64,000 nt of DNA, taken from Alicyclobacillus tolerans (lineage in GTDB: Bacteria; Bacillota; Bacilli; Alicyclobacillales; Alicyclobacillaceae). Of the stretch, positions 56,271 through 64,000 are shown one piece after another. Position 1 is the first letter of the stretch; the number at the start of each line of letters is the position of its first letter. A program made the translations under genes and the position numbers. The notes beneath the pieces were generated by a model. It made no database searches. It worked only from the letters and a program-made list of their open reading frames with translations, and was not told where the DNA came from. Location of the stretch: NCBI RefSeq assembly GCF_021739485.1, contig NZ_JAJFNK010000006.1:1-64000 (forward strand), in the 5' to 3' direction.

Positions 56271-59200
56271 CGGGTTGCTCCTTGCAATGCGGAGCCGTTA
56301 GCGTTGGCGGAACCCGCCTGCACGCTCCCGAGAGGAATCGTCGTAAAGCGAATCGTCGTCAGCACTTCCAACAGCGAAGCCGCCGTATCGAGCGACGTGA
56401 GGCATGGCACGCCGTGCTCCACAGCGGTACGGCGAATCCGGAAGCCGTCCCGCTCTGGTTTGCGCCCTTTGGTCAAAGTGTTAATGACCAATTGAATGCG
56501 GCCGTCGCGAATGTCGTCTGCGAGGTTTGGCGTACCTTGAGCCAACTTGTTCACCACTGTGACCGGCAAGCCCCGCTGACGCAAGAACTTCGCCGTCCCC
56601 TCTGTCGCTGCCAGACGGAATCCGAGGTTCGCAAACCCCTTCAGAATCGGCCACGCCTCGTCCTTGTCTTTGTCAGCCACGGTGGCAAGAACCGTCCCGT
56701 AGGCGGGAATGTCCATGCCGGATGCCAACAGCCCTTTGTACAAAGCCTTGGCGTAGGTTTCTCCCGTACCCATGACTTCGCCGGTCGACTTCATTTCAGG
56801 TCCTAAGTCAATATCCACTTCCCGCAGCTTCGCAAACGAGAACACGGGAACTTTGACAGAAACCAACGCCGGTTCGGGAACGATTCCAGTGGACCAGTTC
56901 AATTCGGACAAAGAGCCGCCGAGGACTGCGTGCATGGCAAGCGAAACCATTTTGACATTCGTGATTTTCGACAAAAAGGGAACTGTCCGCGACGAACGCG
57001 GGTTGACTTCCAACACGTACACTTCGTCGTCCTGAATGACAAATTGAATGTTCACCAGGCCGCGGATTTTGAGGCCCTGGGCAATCTTGACAGTTTGCTC
57101 CACCAAGCGCTGTTTGATGTTTTCTGAGATGGACTGTGGCGGATACACGGCAATCGAATCTCCCGAGTGAACACCCGCCCGTTCGATGTGCTCCATGATA
57201 CCGGGAATGACCACGGTTTCCCCGTCAGAAATGGCGTCGACTTCTACCTCGACACCGGAAATGTAGCGGTCGACCAGCACCGGGTGACGCTGGGAGACCT
57301 CCACGGCTTCCTCCATGTACAGCCGCAGTTCGTCATCCGAGTAAATAATCTGCATGGCCCGTCCGCCGAGTACATAAGAAGGCCGTACAACGACCGGATA
57401 ACCGAGGCGGGCGGTGGCTTCCAGCGCGCCTTCCAAGGAAGTGACGGTGGCTCCGTCCGGCCGCTTGAGGTTGAGTTCCGTCAACAACTCGTCAAACTTC
57501 TCCCGGTCTTCCGCGCGGTCAATGTCCTCCAGTGAGGTTCCAAAGATGCGCACGCCGGCTTTCGCCAAGGGTTCAGCCAAGTTAATTGCGGTTTGTCCGC
57601 CAAACTGTACAATCACGCCTTCGGGTTTTTCACGGTCGATTACGTTGAGGACGTCTTCGACGTGCAGCGGCTCGAAGTAGAGCCGGTCGGAGGTGCTAAA
57701 GTCTGTCGAGACCGTCTCTGGGTTGTTGTTGATGATAATGGCTTCGTATCCCGCTTGACGCAGCGCCCACACGGCGTGCACGGAGCAGTAGTCAAACTCG
57801 ATGCCTTGGCCAATCCGAATCGGTCCGGAGCCGAGCACCAGGAGCTTTTTCCGGTCGCTCTTTTCGACTTCGTCCTCTTCTTCGTACGTGCTGTAGTAAT
57901 AAGGAGTCCGCGCAGCGAATTCGCCGGCGCACGTGTCGACCATCTTGTACACAGGGCCAAGGCCAAGGGAAGAGCGCGCCGTTCGCACTTCCTGCATGTC
58001 GGTCTTAAAGATCCGGGACAACACCGTGTCGGGGTAGCCCGAGCGTTTAACGAGGTACAGCAAGTCCTGTTCGGCTTGCGCAAACGCTTCAAAACTGCTG
58101 TAGCGTTCTGCCTGTTGACGCAGCACCTGCTCCATTTCCACTAAGTTCCGGAGCTTATGCAAAAACCACACGTCGATCTTTGACAAGTCGTGAACCTGTT
58201 CGACGCTCCATCCGCGGCGAAAAGCCTCCGCCACCACGAACAGGCGTTCGTCATCCGCTTCGCGCAGCCGCTTTTCCAGGGTTTCCGAGGCCAGAGCTTG
58301 AGCCTTCCCCAGTTCCAAGGAATCGACGCCGACTTCAAGCGATCGAATGGCTTTCATGATGGACTCTTCGAACGTCCGTCCAATCGCCATGACTTCGCCT
58401 GTTGCTTTCATCTGCGTTCCAAGTTTGCGGTTCGCGCTGTTGAATTTGTCAAACGGCCAGCGCGGAATTTTTGTCACGACGTAGTCGAGCGTCGGTTCGA
58501 AACAGGCAAAGGTTTCTCCGGTGACGGGGTTTCGCAGTTCGTCCAAAGAGTAGCCCGCTGCGATTTTGGCAGCCATCTTTGCAATCGGATAGCCCGTCGC
58601 TTTCGAGGCCAACGCGCTTGAACGGCTGACGCGGGGATTGACTTCAATCACGTAGTACTGCTTGCTGAACGGATCGAGCGCCAACTGCACATTGCACCCG
58701 CCCTCAATGCCCAACGCGCGGATAATTCTCAAACTGGCCGCGCGCAGCATTTGATAATCCTCATCCGAAAGCGTCTGACTCGGTGCCACGACGATGCTGT
58801 CTCCGGTGTGAACGCCAACCGGGTCAATGTTCTCCATGTTGCACACGACGATGCAGTTGTCGTTGTGGTCCCGCATGACTTCGTACTCAATTTCCTTATA
58901 GCCTGCGATGCTCTTCTCGATGAGAACCTGGTGGATGGGCGACATCGTGAGGCCGAGCTCTGCAATCTCCTCAAACTCTTGCCAGTGATAGGCGATGCCG
59001 CCGCCTGTGCCCCCTAAGGTGTACGCCGGACGGATGATGATCGGCAAGCCAATCTTCTTGGCAAAACTGCGCGCTTCCTCCATATTGGTCACGATCGCGC
59101 TGTCGGGTACGGGTTCGCTGAGGTCGCTCATCAGTTGACGAAACATTTCCCGGTCTTCCGCTTTTTTGATGGCCGTCAACGGCGTGCCTAAAAGCTCGAC

Positions 59201-59536
59201 CCCGTTTTCCGCGAGAACGCCCATCTCAGACAACTGCACGGCGAGATTCAATCCCGTTTGTCCACCCAAGGTGGCGACCAATCCGTCGGGGCGCTCCTTG
59301 CGAATGATTTGGGCGACAAACTCAGGTATCAGCGGTTCCACATACACGGTATCGGCAATGTCCAAGTCGGTCATAATGGTAGCAGGATTGGAATTGACGA
59401 GGACGACCTCGTAGCCTTCCTCTCGCAGGGCTTGACAAGCCTGCGTTCCGGCGTAATCGAACTCGGCCGCCTGCCCAATCGTAATCGGACCGCTGCCAAT
59501 CACCATGATCTTTTTCACATCCGTGCGCTTAGGCAT
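56267..59536 (-). CDS. carB: Carbamoyl-phosphate synthase large subunit
   Basis: CarB makes carbamoyl phosphate from bicarbonate, two ATP and ammonia passed from CarA. The 1089-residue product has two ATP-grasp halves ([19 protein letters not shown] near the N terminus and [18 protein letters not shown] near 560) and a C-terminal MGS-type regulatory domain ([16 protein letters not shown]). ATG start overlaps the carA stop by 8 bp. It shares the operon with the aspartate transcarbamylase and is probably the pyrimidine-linked isozyme. Confidence 0.98.
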   Translation of the reverse strand: MPKRTDVKKIMVIGSGPITIGQAAEFDYAGTQACQALREEGYEVVLVNSNPATIMTDLDIADTVYVEPLIPEFVAQIIRKERPDGLVATLGGQTGLNLAVQLSEMGVLAENGVELLGTPLTAIKKAEDREMFRQLMSDLSEPVPDSAIVTNMEEARSFAKKIGLPIIIRPAYTLGGTGGGIAYHWQEFEEIAELGLTMSPIHQVLIEKSIAGYKEIEYEVMRDHNDNCIVVCNMENIDPVGVHTGDSIVVAPSQTLSDEDYQMLRAASLRIIRALGIEGGCNVQLALDPFSKQYYVIEVNPRVSRSSALASKATGYPIAKMAAKIAAGYSLDELRNPVTGETFACFEPTLDYVVTKIPRWPFDKFNSANRKLGTQMKATGEVMAIGRTFEESIMKAIRSLEVGVDSLELGKAQALASETLEKRLREADDERLFVVAEAFRRGWSVEQVHDLSKIDVWFLHKLRNLVEMEQVLRQQAERYSSFEAFAQAEQDLLYLVKRSGYPDTVLSRIFKTDMQEVRTARSSLGLGPVYKMVDTCAGEFAARTPYYYSTYEEEDEVEKSDRKKLLVLGSGPIRIGQGIEFDYCSVHAVWALRQAGYEAIIINNNPETVSTDFSTSDRLYFEPLHVEDVLNVIDREKPEGVIVQFGGQTAINLAEPLAKAGVRIFGTSLEDIDRAEDREKFDELLTELNLKRPDGATVTSLEGALEATARLGYPVVVRPSYVLGGRAMQIIYSDDELRLYMEEAVEVSQRHPVLVDRYISGVEVEVDAISDGETVVIPGIMEHIERAGVHSGDSIAVYPPQSISENIKQRLVEQTVKIAQGLKIRGLVNIQFVIQDDEVYVLEVNPRSSRTVPFLSKITNVKMVSLAMHAVLGGSLSELNWSTGIVPEPALVSVKVPVFSFAKLREVDIDLGPEMKSTGEVMGTGETYAKALYKGLLASGMDIPAYGTVLATVADKDKDEAWPILKGFANLGFRLAATEGTAKFLRQRGLPVTVVNKLAQGTPNLADDIRDGRIQLVINTLTKGRKPERDGFRIRRTAVEHGVPCLTSLDTAASLLEVLTTIRFTTIPLGSVQAGSANANGSALQGATR

Positions 59537-60656
59537 TCGGCACCCATCTCCCTTCCACGTACTGGTCCATCAGCTTCATGAAATCGTCAAACAGGTAGTC
59601 GGAATCGTCCGGGCCCGGCCGCGCCTCGGGGTGGTACTGCACGCAGAAAGCGGGGTACTTGTTGTGCACCAGGCCCTCTACGCTGCCGTCGTTTTGGTTC
59701 ATATGCGTCAAGGTCAAGTCGGTGCCTTGCAAAGACTCTTCACTGACCTCGTAACCGTGGTTTTGCGACGTAATGGCCACCTTGCCCGTCCTGAGGTCTT
59801 TGACCGGGTGATTCGCGCCGCGGTGGCCAAAGCGCATCTTCTGGGTCTTCGCTCCGCAAGCCAGAGCAATCAACTGATGCCCGAGGCAAATGCCAAATAC
59901 CGGGACTTTGCCGAGTAAATCCTGCACCGTGTCAATCGCGTACTGGGCGTCTTCGGGGTTGCCTGGGCCGTTGCTGAGCATCACGCCGTGCGGCTGCCAT
60001 TGCATGATTTCCTCCGCAGTTGTTCTGGCGGGGACGACCACGACGTCGCAGCCCCTGGCCAACAGCGAGCGAACCACGCCCGCTTTCATGCCGAAGTCCA
60101 TGGCTACAACGCGCCGGCCGTTGCCGGGGCAGCGATAAACCGACTGCGTCGTTACGTGATCGATCTGATCCGTCGGGAACGGCTCCTGCAGTTTTTCCAG
60201 CAGCGTTTCCACCGGCGTGTCGAGGGTCGTCAAAACTGCCTTCATGGTGCCGTAGTTGCGAATGATTTTGGTTAGCTTGCGTGTGTCAATTCCCGTTATT
60301 CCGATGATGTTATAGCGCTCCAGGTATTCGTTCAGTCCGCCCAAGCTCTTAAAGTGACTGGGATAGTCGCTGAACTCCCGCACGACAAATCCGCGAACGT
60401 GAGGTCGGCGGGATTCCACTTCGTCCACGTTCACGCCGTAGTTTCCAATCAAAGGATAAGTCATCGTTACGATTTGACCGTAATAAGACGGGTCGGTCAA
60501 CACTTCCTGATAACCGGTCATCCCGGTATTGAACACGACTTCCCCAAAAGTCTCGCCAGAGGCGCCAAAACCTGTTCCTGTAAAGACTGTCCCGTTTTCC
60601 AAGACCAACCTGGCTGGGGTGCCCAGGTTCGTCGTCCATTGTGAGAACTCACTCAC
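59529..60656 (-). CDS. carA: Carbamoyl-phosphate synthase small subunit
   Basis: CarA is the glutamine amidotransferase subunit. The 375-residue product has an N-terminal CPSase domain and a class I glutaminase domain with C257 in GICLGHQ and H342/E344 in [10 protein letters not shown]. The GTG start overlaps the pyrC stop by 8 bp, with GAGGGGG 9 bases upstream. Confidence 0.98.
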   Translation of the reverse strand: MSEFSQWTTNLGTPARLVLENGTVFTGTGFGASGETFGEVVFNTGMTGYQEVLTDPSYYGQIVTMTYPLIGNYGVNVDEVESRRPHVRGFVVREFSDYPSHFKSLGGLNEYLERYNIIGITGIDTRKLTKIIRNYGTMKAVLTTLDTPVETLLEKLQEPFPTDQIDHVTTQSVYRCPGNGRRVVAMDFGMKAGVVRSLLARGCDVVVVPARTTAEEIMQWQPHGVMLSNGPGNPEDAQYAIDTVQDLLGKVPVFGICLGHQLIALACGAKTQKMRFGHRGANHPVKDLRTGKVAITSQNHGYEVSEESLQGTDLTLTHMNQNDGSVEGLVHNKYPAFCVQYHPEARPGPDDSDYLFDDFMKLMDQYVEGRWVPNA

Positions 60657-61944
60657 TCAGTTCTACCCCCTCGCTGGTGTGAATCAACTTGCCTCGACTG
60701 ATGGTCGCGCTCGAAAACCCTGTGGCCGGCCAACCTGCAAACGGGGTATTGTGGCCCTTCGAATAAAAGCCCGCCGGGTCAATGACGCGTTCTTGCTCCA
60801 AGTCGACGGCTGTGATATCCGCCACTCCGCCGACGCGGATGACGCCGCCTCGCAGCGAAAATGCCTGCGCGGGTTGAGTCGACATGCGCAAGGTGAGGTC
60901 GCGCAAAGACATGAGACCTGGCAGCACCAAGTACGTGTACAGCAACGGAAATACCGTTTCAATTCCGACCATTCCAAACGGTGCAGCGGCAATGCCCTGC
61001 TCCTTTTCGCCTTGGGTATGCGGAGCGTGGTCCGTCGCTACCACGTCCAACGTGCCATCTAGAAACCCTTCGAGACAAGCCAACCTGTCCCGTTCGCCGC
61101 GAAGCGGAGGATTGACCTTGTAAACCGCGTCGTCGCGGGTAATGATGTCGTCCGTGAGCAAGAGGTGGTGCGGCGTGACTTCCGCCGTGATGCGGACCCC
61201 ACGCTGTTTGGCCCACCGAACCAAAGCTACGGCCGACTCCACCGATACGTGGCAAACGTGCAGGTGGGCGCCGGTTTCGGCTGCCAGTAAAATGTCTCTG
61301 GCAATCATGGCAGATTCCGCAGCACCGGGAATTTCCGGCAAACCCAGGCGTTTAGCTGCGGCTTTGTTTAAAACGCCCTTTCCAGACAGGGATTCGTCCT
61401 CGGCGTGAATGGCTACGGGCAATCCGGCTTTTGCGGCTGCTTCGAGTGCAGCCAGCATCAAAGCTCCATTCTGGACGCCTTTTCCATCGTCCGACAGAGC
61501 TACGGCACCCGCTTCTTTCAGAGCCGCGAAATCCGTCAGTTCTCCGCCCTTTTGACTCTTTGTAATGGCTGCGATGGGGAGGACTTGCGACGCCCCCGCC
61601 GCTTCCGCTTGGTCGCGGACATACTTAAGTACCCCTGGTTCATCGAGCGGCGGATTGGTGTTTGGCATGCAGGCAATTTGCGTAAATCCCCCGGCAGCCG
61701 CAGCTCTGGCCCCGGTTGCAATGGTTTCCTTATCCTCAAACCCAGGGTCGCGCAAGTGCACGTGCACGTCGATAAACCCGGGCAGCAACACTTCATTGTG
61801 AAGAGTCAGGACCCTGTCAGCCGGCAAAGAAACGTCCCCAATGGCTTCAATCAATCCGGACTGGTCGTCTACGAGCAAACTGGCACTCGTCAGCGAGCCG
61901 TCCACGAGGTCGAGTATGCGGCCTCCGTCAATTCTCAGTTTCAC
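60649..61944 (-). CDS. pyrC: Dihydroorotase
   Basis: PyrC cyclises carbamoyl aspartate to dihydroorotate. The 431-residue type I enzyme has the metal site H61-x-H63 (DVHVHLRDPG), IHAEDE, CHVSVES and the catalytic-site block VVATDHAPHT. The GTG start overlaps the pyrB stop (GTGA). Confidence 0.97.
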   Translation of the reverse strand: MKLRIDGGRILDLVDGSLTSASLLVDDQSGLIEAIGDVSLPADRVLTLHNEVLLPGFIDVHVHLRDPGFEDKETIATGARAAAAGGFTQIACMPNTNPPLDEPGVLKYVRDQAEAAGASQVLPIAAITKSQKGGELTDFAALKEAGAVALSDDGKGVQNGALMLAALEAAAKAGLPVAIHAEDESLSGKGVLNKAAAKRLGLPEIPGAAESAMIARDILLAAETGAHLHVCHVSVESAVALVRWAKQRGVRITAEVTPHHLLLTDDIITRDDAVYKVNPPLRGERDRLACLEGFLDGTLDVVATDHAPHTQGEKEQGIAAAPFGMVGIETVFPLLYTYLVLPGLMSLRDLTLRMSTQPAQAFSLRGGVIRVGGVADITAVDLEQERVIDPAGFYSKGHNTPFAGWPATGFSSATISRGKLIHTSEGVELSE

Positions 61945-62930
61945 CGAGCAACACCTCCCAACAACTCGTCTAACAACGCCATGCGCATGTAGAGTCCGTT
62001 TTCCACCTGGCGAAAGTAGGCTGCCCGATGGTCCTGGTCGACACTGGGGTCAATTTCCCCGACTCTCGGCAAAGGATGTAAGATTCTCGCATGAGGTAAC
62101 AGCAGGCCGAGTTCTGTCAGGCCGATGCTGTAGTCTTTGGCCGCCTGCGCTTCAGCGTCATCGACGAGCCGCTCTGTCTGAATGCGCGTTTGATACACGA
62201 CATCGGTCGTCTTCAGCGCCTCGTGAAAATTCTCTCCCTGCTTTACGTCCAACCCTGAGGCCCGCAGCTGCTCGAGCATGTCTGAAGGCAAAGAGAGTGC
62301 TTTGGGCGAGATTAACGTCACTTGCACCCCTTCAAACCAAGTCAAACACTGCAGCAGCGAGTGGACGGTCCGTCCGTACTTGAGGTCTCCGACCACCGTA
62401 ATCTTTAAACCATCAAGATGCCCATATTCTCTCCACAAGGTGTACATATCCAACATGGCCTGCGTGGGGTGTTCCCCCGACCCTGTGCCCGCACTGATAA
62501 CGGGGACCGGACTGTAGATACTTGCCTGTGCCACTGCATCGGTTTCGTGATGGCGGATGACGATAGCGTCCACATAGGAACCGACGACGCGAAAGACGTC
62601 GCTGAGGGTCTCCCCTTTTTTGGCTGAAGAGTTTTCCAAGGCGTTTTCTGCGCCGATGATGCTGCCTCCCAGCCTCGTCAAAGCCGCCTCAAAAGACATC
62701 CGGGTGCGCGTGCTCGGTTCGTAAAAGAGCGTCGCCACCATCGCTCCAGCCAACCGTTCACGGACAAGAGGGCGAGGTGTCTGGCGCAGCAGTTCCGCCT
62801 TTTCAATCAGGGTCATGAGCCAGGAACGGGACAAATCCTTTACGGATACCACGTGCTTGAGGTTCGGTTGGCCTTGATTTGTTGTACTCTGTCCTTCGCG
62901 CTTTGGACTGCTTTCCATTGAGCCATTCAA
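61941..62930 (-). CDS. pyrB: Aspartate carbamoyltransferase catalytic subunit
   Basis: PyrB joins carbamoyl phosphate and aspartate, the first committed step. The product has the carbamoyl-phosphate loop STRTRMSFE, HPTQAMLDMYTLW, the aspartate-side VYQTRIQTER and HPLPRVGEI. No pyrI is present, as in other Bacillota. I suggest TTG 62930 (329 residues), just after the pyrR stop, with AGGA 9 bases upstream. An in-frame ATG at 62963 would overlap pyrR by 29 bp. Either start leaves an N-terminal extension of about 25 or more residues. Confidence 0.95.
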   Translation of the reverse strand: MNGSMESSPKREGQSTTNQGQPNLKHVVSVKDLSRSWLMTLIEKAELLRQTPRPLVRERLAGAMVATLFYEPSTRTRMSFEAALTRLGGSIIGAENALENSSAKKGETLSDVFRVVGSYVDAIVIRHHETDAVAQASIYSPVPVISAGTGSGEHPTQAMLDMYTLWREYGHLDGLKITVVGDLKYGRTVHSLLQCLTWFEGVQVTLISPKALSLPSDMLEQLRASGLDVKQGENFHEALKTTDVVYQTRIQTERLVDDAEAQAAKDYSIGLTELGLLLPHARILHPLPRVGEIDPSVDQDHRAAYFRQVENGLYMRMALLDELLGGVAR

Positions 62931-62934
62931 CGAG

Positions 62935-63465
62935 TTAGTTCCTGCCGACAATCCAGACGCCATCTTCGCCGTCAACCTCCCGTAAGTGAACCGAAATCAT
63001 TTCTTCTCTGGCCGTAGGTACATTTTTCCCCACGAAGTCAGGCCGAATCGGAAGTTCCCTGTGTCCCCGGTCAATCAAGACCGCCAACTGAATCATACGG
63101 GCTCGCCCAGAAGCCATCACGGCGTCCATTGCCGCGCGAACCGTGCGGCCCGTGTAGAGGACGTCGTCCACGAGTACAACGACTTTGTCAAGCACATCAA
63201 GTCCCGGCACGGGCGGTCTGGTGCCGTTTGTTCCCTTCACATCGTCGCGGTAGGGTCGGGCATCCAAGGTAAAAACCTCCGGACGAGACCCTTCAATTTC
63301 AAACATTCGATCCGCCAACCGCTGGGCTAAGTTGGCTCCCCTCGTCTGCACGCCTGCGAGCAGCACGCCTTGTAACCCCTTATTTCTTTCCAGGACTTCG
63401 TGAGACATTCTCGTGATGGATCGCTGCATACCAGAACCGTCCATAATCTGCGCCTTTCGCTGCAT
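62935..63465 (-). CDS. pyrR: Pyrimidine operon attenuator/uracil phosphoribosyltransferase PyrR
   Basis: PyrR binds pyr-mRNA hairpins when UMP is high and causes transcription termination; it also has weak uracil phosphoribosyltransferase activity. The product (176 residues) has the PRPP loop VVLVDDVLYTGRTVRAAMDA and LIDRGHRELPIRPDFVGKN, matching B. subtilis PyrR. I start at ATG 63465 (MQRKAQIMDG), which aligns with MNQKAVILDE; AAAGGA lies 12 bases upstream. The frame is open further through the attenuator, which is not coding. Confidence 0.96.
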   Translation of the reverse strand: MQRKAQIMDGSGMQRSITRMSHEVLERNKGLQGVLLAGVQTRGANLAQRLADRMFEIEGSRPEVFTLDARPYRDDVKGTNGTRPPVPGLDVLDKVVVLVDDVLYTGRTVRAAMDAVMASGRARMIQLAVLIDRGHRELPIRPDFVGKNVPTAREEMISVHLREVDGEDGVWIVGRN

Positions 63466-63545
63466 CCGAGGCATCCATCCTTTCGAAATCTTGCACGGCG
63501 GCCGAAACACTCGCGCACGGCTCCGAAACAGGGGCCCATGGTCGC

Positions 63546-63577
63546 AAAAAACGGCCGCCTCGTGAGAAAGGCAGCCG
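63546..63577 (-). terminator. Attenuation terminator in the pyr leader
   Basis: On the minus strand CGGCTGCC (63570-63577) pairs with GGCGGCCG (63552-63559), one G-U wobble, followed by six T (63546-63551). It lies about 80 bp before pyrR and downstream of the PyrR-binding hairpin. Confidence 0.85.
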
Positions 63578-63630
63578 CGTGGACCGGATCCAGGCAGTCG
63601 GTCTGGATTCCGCTTGTTATACGACTCCTT

Positions 63631-63650
63631 ACCAATCTCACGGGACTGGT
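63631..63650 (-). promoter_or_regulatory. PyrR-binding anti-antiterminator hairpin
   Basis: The minus-strand sequence AGTCCCGTGAGATT fits the PyrR-binding consensus ARUCCnGnGAGRYU, flanked by ACC and GGT pairing ends. With UMP-bound PyrR this hairpin blocks the antiterminator and the terminator at 63546-63577 forms. Confidence 0.85.
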
Positions 63651-63676
63651 TTAAAGGCAGCACATTGATTGACCTA

Positions 63677-63705
63677 ACTTTAGCAGTTCAAGGAATTCCC
63701 GTCAA
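63677..63705 (-). promoter_or_regulatory. Promoter of the pyr operon
   Basis: The minus strand has TTGACG (63700-63705), a 17-bp spacer and TAAAGT (63677-63682), about 30 bp before the PyrR-binding hairpin. Confidence 0.75.
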
Positions 63706-63756
63706 GGCATAGATCCCAAGTTCTTGAGGCTTTCAACACGCCTTTGCGGACCTGGA

Positions 63757-64000
63757 TTACGATTCGCCCCGAAGCAGCTCTAACAAGCGCATCAGGTCAT
63801 CGGGCAATGGGGCGGAGAACGACAGCCATGCACCCGTTCGGGGATGCCGAAATCCGAGCGTCATGGCATGCAAGGCCTGCCCTTGCATGAGGTTCGCATG
63901 CTGCCGTTCTCCATACACGGGGTCTCCAACGAGCGAATGCCCGATGTAGGCCATATGAACACGGATCTGGTGCGTGCGCCCGGTTTCGAGCTGCAGTTCC
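63757..64000 (-). CDS. RluD-type ribosomal large-subunit pseudouridine synthase, C-terminal part
   Basis: Only the last 80 or so codons are in the window; the gene continues past 64000. The visible product begins ELQLETGRTHQIRVHMAYIG, the C-terminal signature of RluA/RluD pseudouridine synthases, then HSLVGDPVYG and LHAMTLGFRHPRTGAWLSFS. A start at the internal ATG 63954 would cut the signature, so the real start is outside. It lies upstream of pyrR, the ylyB position in B. subtilis. Confidence 0.93.
   Translation of the reverse strand, partial: ELQLETGRTHQIRVHMAYIGHSLVGDPVYGERQHANLMQGQALHAMTLGFRHPRTGAWLSFSAPLPDDLMRLLELLRGES

Overview
The window is core genome of an endospore-forming Bacillota (Firmicutes). 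Three things show this: a 26-residue SpoVM gene, an alpha/beta-type small acid-soluble spore protein with a sigma-G-like promoter, and a gene order that follows the B. subtilis trmD-ffh-smc-fab-fapR-recG-yloV-yloU-rpmB-spoVM-rpe-rsgA-prkC-prpC-rlmN-rsmB-fmt-def-priA-coaBC-rpoZ-gmk-remA-yicC-yloB-yloA and pyr blocks. Moderate-to-high GC, many GTG/TTG starts with strong Shine-Dalgarno sites, and a sulfolipid pair (SQD1-like UDP-sulfoquinovose synthase plus a GT4 glycosyltransferase) point to an Alicyclobacillus-like lineage. That placement is inference from gene content, not from a marker-gene comparison.

Almost everything is on the minus strand, so the story reads from right to left. At 64.0-54.8 kb lie the end of an RluD-type pseudouridine synthase and a compact pyrimidine operon (pyrR-pyrB-pyrC-carA-carB-pyrF-pyrE). 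Its leader has a sigma-A promoter, a PyrR-binding hairpin and a terminator. Next come three unlinked genes: a plus-strand Rieske protein (qcrA without qcrB/qcrC), a glutamate dehydrogenase and a four-helix DUF2254-like membrane protein. rqcH (plus strand) follows, then a Ca-type P-ATPase, yicC-remA-gmk-rpoZ-coaBC-priA and def-fmt-rsmB-rlmN-stp-prkC-rsgA-rpe. spoVM is hidden in the gap after rpe. rpmB (plus) and asp23-fakA-recG (minus) diverge from overlapping promoters.

The 26-18.7 kb stretch is the most lineage-specific part: SASP, phosphatidylserine decarboxylase, a possible 62-residue unknown protein in a hairpin-rich gap, the sulfolipid pair, a plus-strand amidase with a short leader ORF, then rsmD, coaD and a patatin-like protein (ylbK). 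yceD-rpmF has its own near-consensus promoter. The fatty-acid cluster fapR-plsX-fabH-fabD-fabG-acpP-fabF starts at a promoter with a likely FapR operator and ends at a strong terminator. rnc-smc-ftsY and ylxM-ffh-rpsP-khpA-ylqD-rimM-trmD (secretion, chromosome segregation, ribosome maturation) finish the block. The left edge is an rRNA operon promoter and leader reading out of the window, directly after trmD where rplS usually sits.

I see no CRISPR array, insertion sequence, prophage, defence island or tRNA gene. I do not see a clearly new multi-gene system. The best candidates for something undescribed are the 62-residue ORF with its structured upstream gap (24.3-24.65 kb), the leader ORF before the amidase (20.3 kb), and the extra C-terminal domain of PrkC.
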